A stretch of DNA of 64,000 nt from Gammaproteobacteria bacterium (GTDB lineage Bacteria; Pseudomonadota; Gammaproteobacteria; SZUA-152). The stretch covers positions 56,875 to 120,874 of the forward strand of contig JAOUJW010000013.1 in the NCBI GenBank assembly GCA_029882975.1, in the 5' to 3' direction. Position 1 is the stretch's first letter; every line of letters starts with the position of its first letter. Positions 63,515 to 64,000 of this stretch are shown here, in pieces. The notes below the pieces were generated by a model. That model was not told the DNA's origin, ran no database searches, and worked only from the letters and a program-made list of their open reading frames with translations. Made by a program: the position numbers and the translations under genes.

Positions 63515-63832
63515 TTAACTTAATTTGATTTGAACATCTACACCTGCGGCAAGATCCAGTTTCATCAGCGCATCCACTGTCTTGTCGGTAGGATCAACTA
63601 TGTCCATCAATCGTTTGTGAGTTCGCAGCTCGTACTGGTCCCGCGCATCCTTGTTCACATGCGGCGAGATTAATACAGTCCATCGCTCTTTTTTGGTAGG
63701 CAACGGTATTGGACCTCTCACTTGAGCACCCGTACGCTTCGCCGTTTCCACTATTTCTCGAGCCGACTGATCTATCAAACGATGATCGAATGCTTTCAAT
63801 CGGATACGTATTCTTTGTCCTGTCGTTGCCAT
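63515..63832 (-). CDS. rpsJ: 30S ribosomal protein S10
   Basis: 105 aa, head protein and NusB partner in antitermination. [99 protein letters not shown] is the full family sequence. First gene of the S10 operon; 36 bp separate it from tuf, with no room for a long L4-binding leader like that of E. coli, so tuf and rpsJ are probably co-transcribed. Confidence 0.98.
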   Translation of the reverse strand: MATTGQRIRIRLKAFDHRLIDQSAREIVETAKRTGAQVRGPIPLPTKKERWTVLISPHVNKDARDQYELRTHKRLMDIVDPTDKTVDALMKLDLAAGVDVQIKLS

Positions 63833-63868
63833 GTTTTAGAGACCCTTAACCACTCTAACGTTCAATCA

Positions 63869-64000
63869 CTATTCGATAATTTTGGAAACCACACCGGCGC
63901 CTACCGTGCGTCCGCCTTCACGGATCGCAAAGCGCAGGCCATCTTCCATCGCGATCGGCGCAATCAATGTCACCGTCATCGCCACGTTGTCTCCAGGCAT
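63869..64000 (-). CDS. tuf: Elongation factor Tu, C-terminal end (5' part outside window)
   Basis: The last 43 codons are present, starting within the window edge: [20 protein letters not shown] through [17 protein letters not shown] and TAG at 63869-63871. This is the final barrel domain of EF-Tu, which delivers aminoacyl-tRNA to the ribosome. Its place ahead of rpsJ is the standard str/S10 junction. Confidence 0.96.
   Translation of the reverse strand: MPGDNVAMTVTLIAPIAMEDGLRFAIREGGRTVGAGVVSKIIE

Overview
The window comes from a gammaproteobacterium. The S10-spc-alpha ribosomal block, recA-recX-alaS-lysC-csrA-tRNA-Ser, gspC-gspD-gspE-gspF and prfC are all arranged as in that class. An ATCase-like carbamoyltransferase, a YeeE/YedE sulfur transporter, an alpha-carbonic anhydrase, many c-type cytochromes and an SHP/DHC haem cluster suggest a free-living, probably sulfur-associated aquatic bacterium of the Chromatiales/Ectothiorhodospiraceae kind. 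The lineage is inferred from gene content only.

Layout. At 1-2 kb lie a truncated RNase T2 with an SH3-like N-terminus and a periplasmic carbonic anhydrase. At 2.4-2.8 kb is tRNA-Arg(ACG), whose promoter and 5' part are duplicated around a hairpin-rich repeat. From 2.9 to 31.4 kb the content is accessory: a Sel1 protein; a tight minus-strand operon at 14.35-7.26 kb (secreted FnIII-like protein, N-carbamoyl amidohydrolase, cysteine hydrolase, Na+/solute symporter, 40-aa membrane peptide, unusual carbamoyltransferase, asparagine-synthetase-like amidotransferase) followed by MarR, a secreted protein and a cytochrome; a PhnD-like binding protein with a PAS histidine kinase; a beta-propeller dihaem protein; a MarR/rhodanese/pirin/nitroreductase stress module; an AEC transporter; a CadC/TolB/TPR regulator divergent from a metallo-beta-lactamase-fold enzyme; and a cytochrome b / SHP / DHC haem cluster. 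A second hairpin-rich repeat of the same family lies beside tRNA-Ser(GCT) at 31.9 kb, so about 29 kb of accessory DNA is framed by two tRNA loci carrying related repeats.

From 32 to 64 kb the window is mostly core genome on the minus strand: csrA, lysC, alaS, recX, recA, pncC, gspF/E/D/C, two DUF1566 proteins (plus strand), prfC with tRNA-Lys, a YeeE transporter, a lone receiver protein, then the alpha, spc and S10 ribosomal operons ending in a partial tuf.

The most interesting system is the 7.26-14.35 kb operon. It combines an amide-forming enzyme, a carbamoyltransferase that has lost the ATCase aspartate-binding motif, a Na+ symporter, and two hydrolases able to undo such bonds. I propose it makes, imports and recycles a carbamoylated amino-acid amide, for example the osmolyte N-alpha-carbamoyl-L-glutamine 1-amide known from Ectothiorhodospira; this is a hypothesis. 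Other notable items are the tRNA-linked repeats with compensatory base changes, a MITE family whose ends supply the stop codons of two genes, and a perfect 16-bp hairpin just upstream of the probable recA start.
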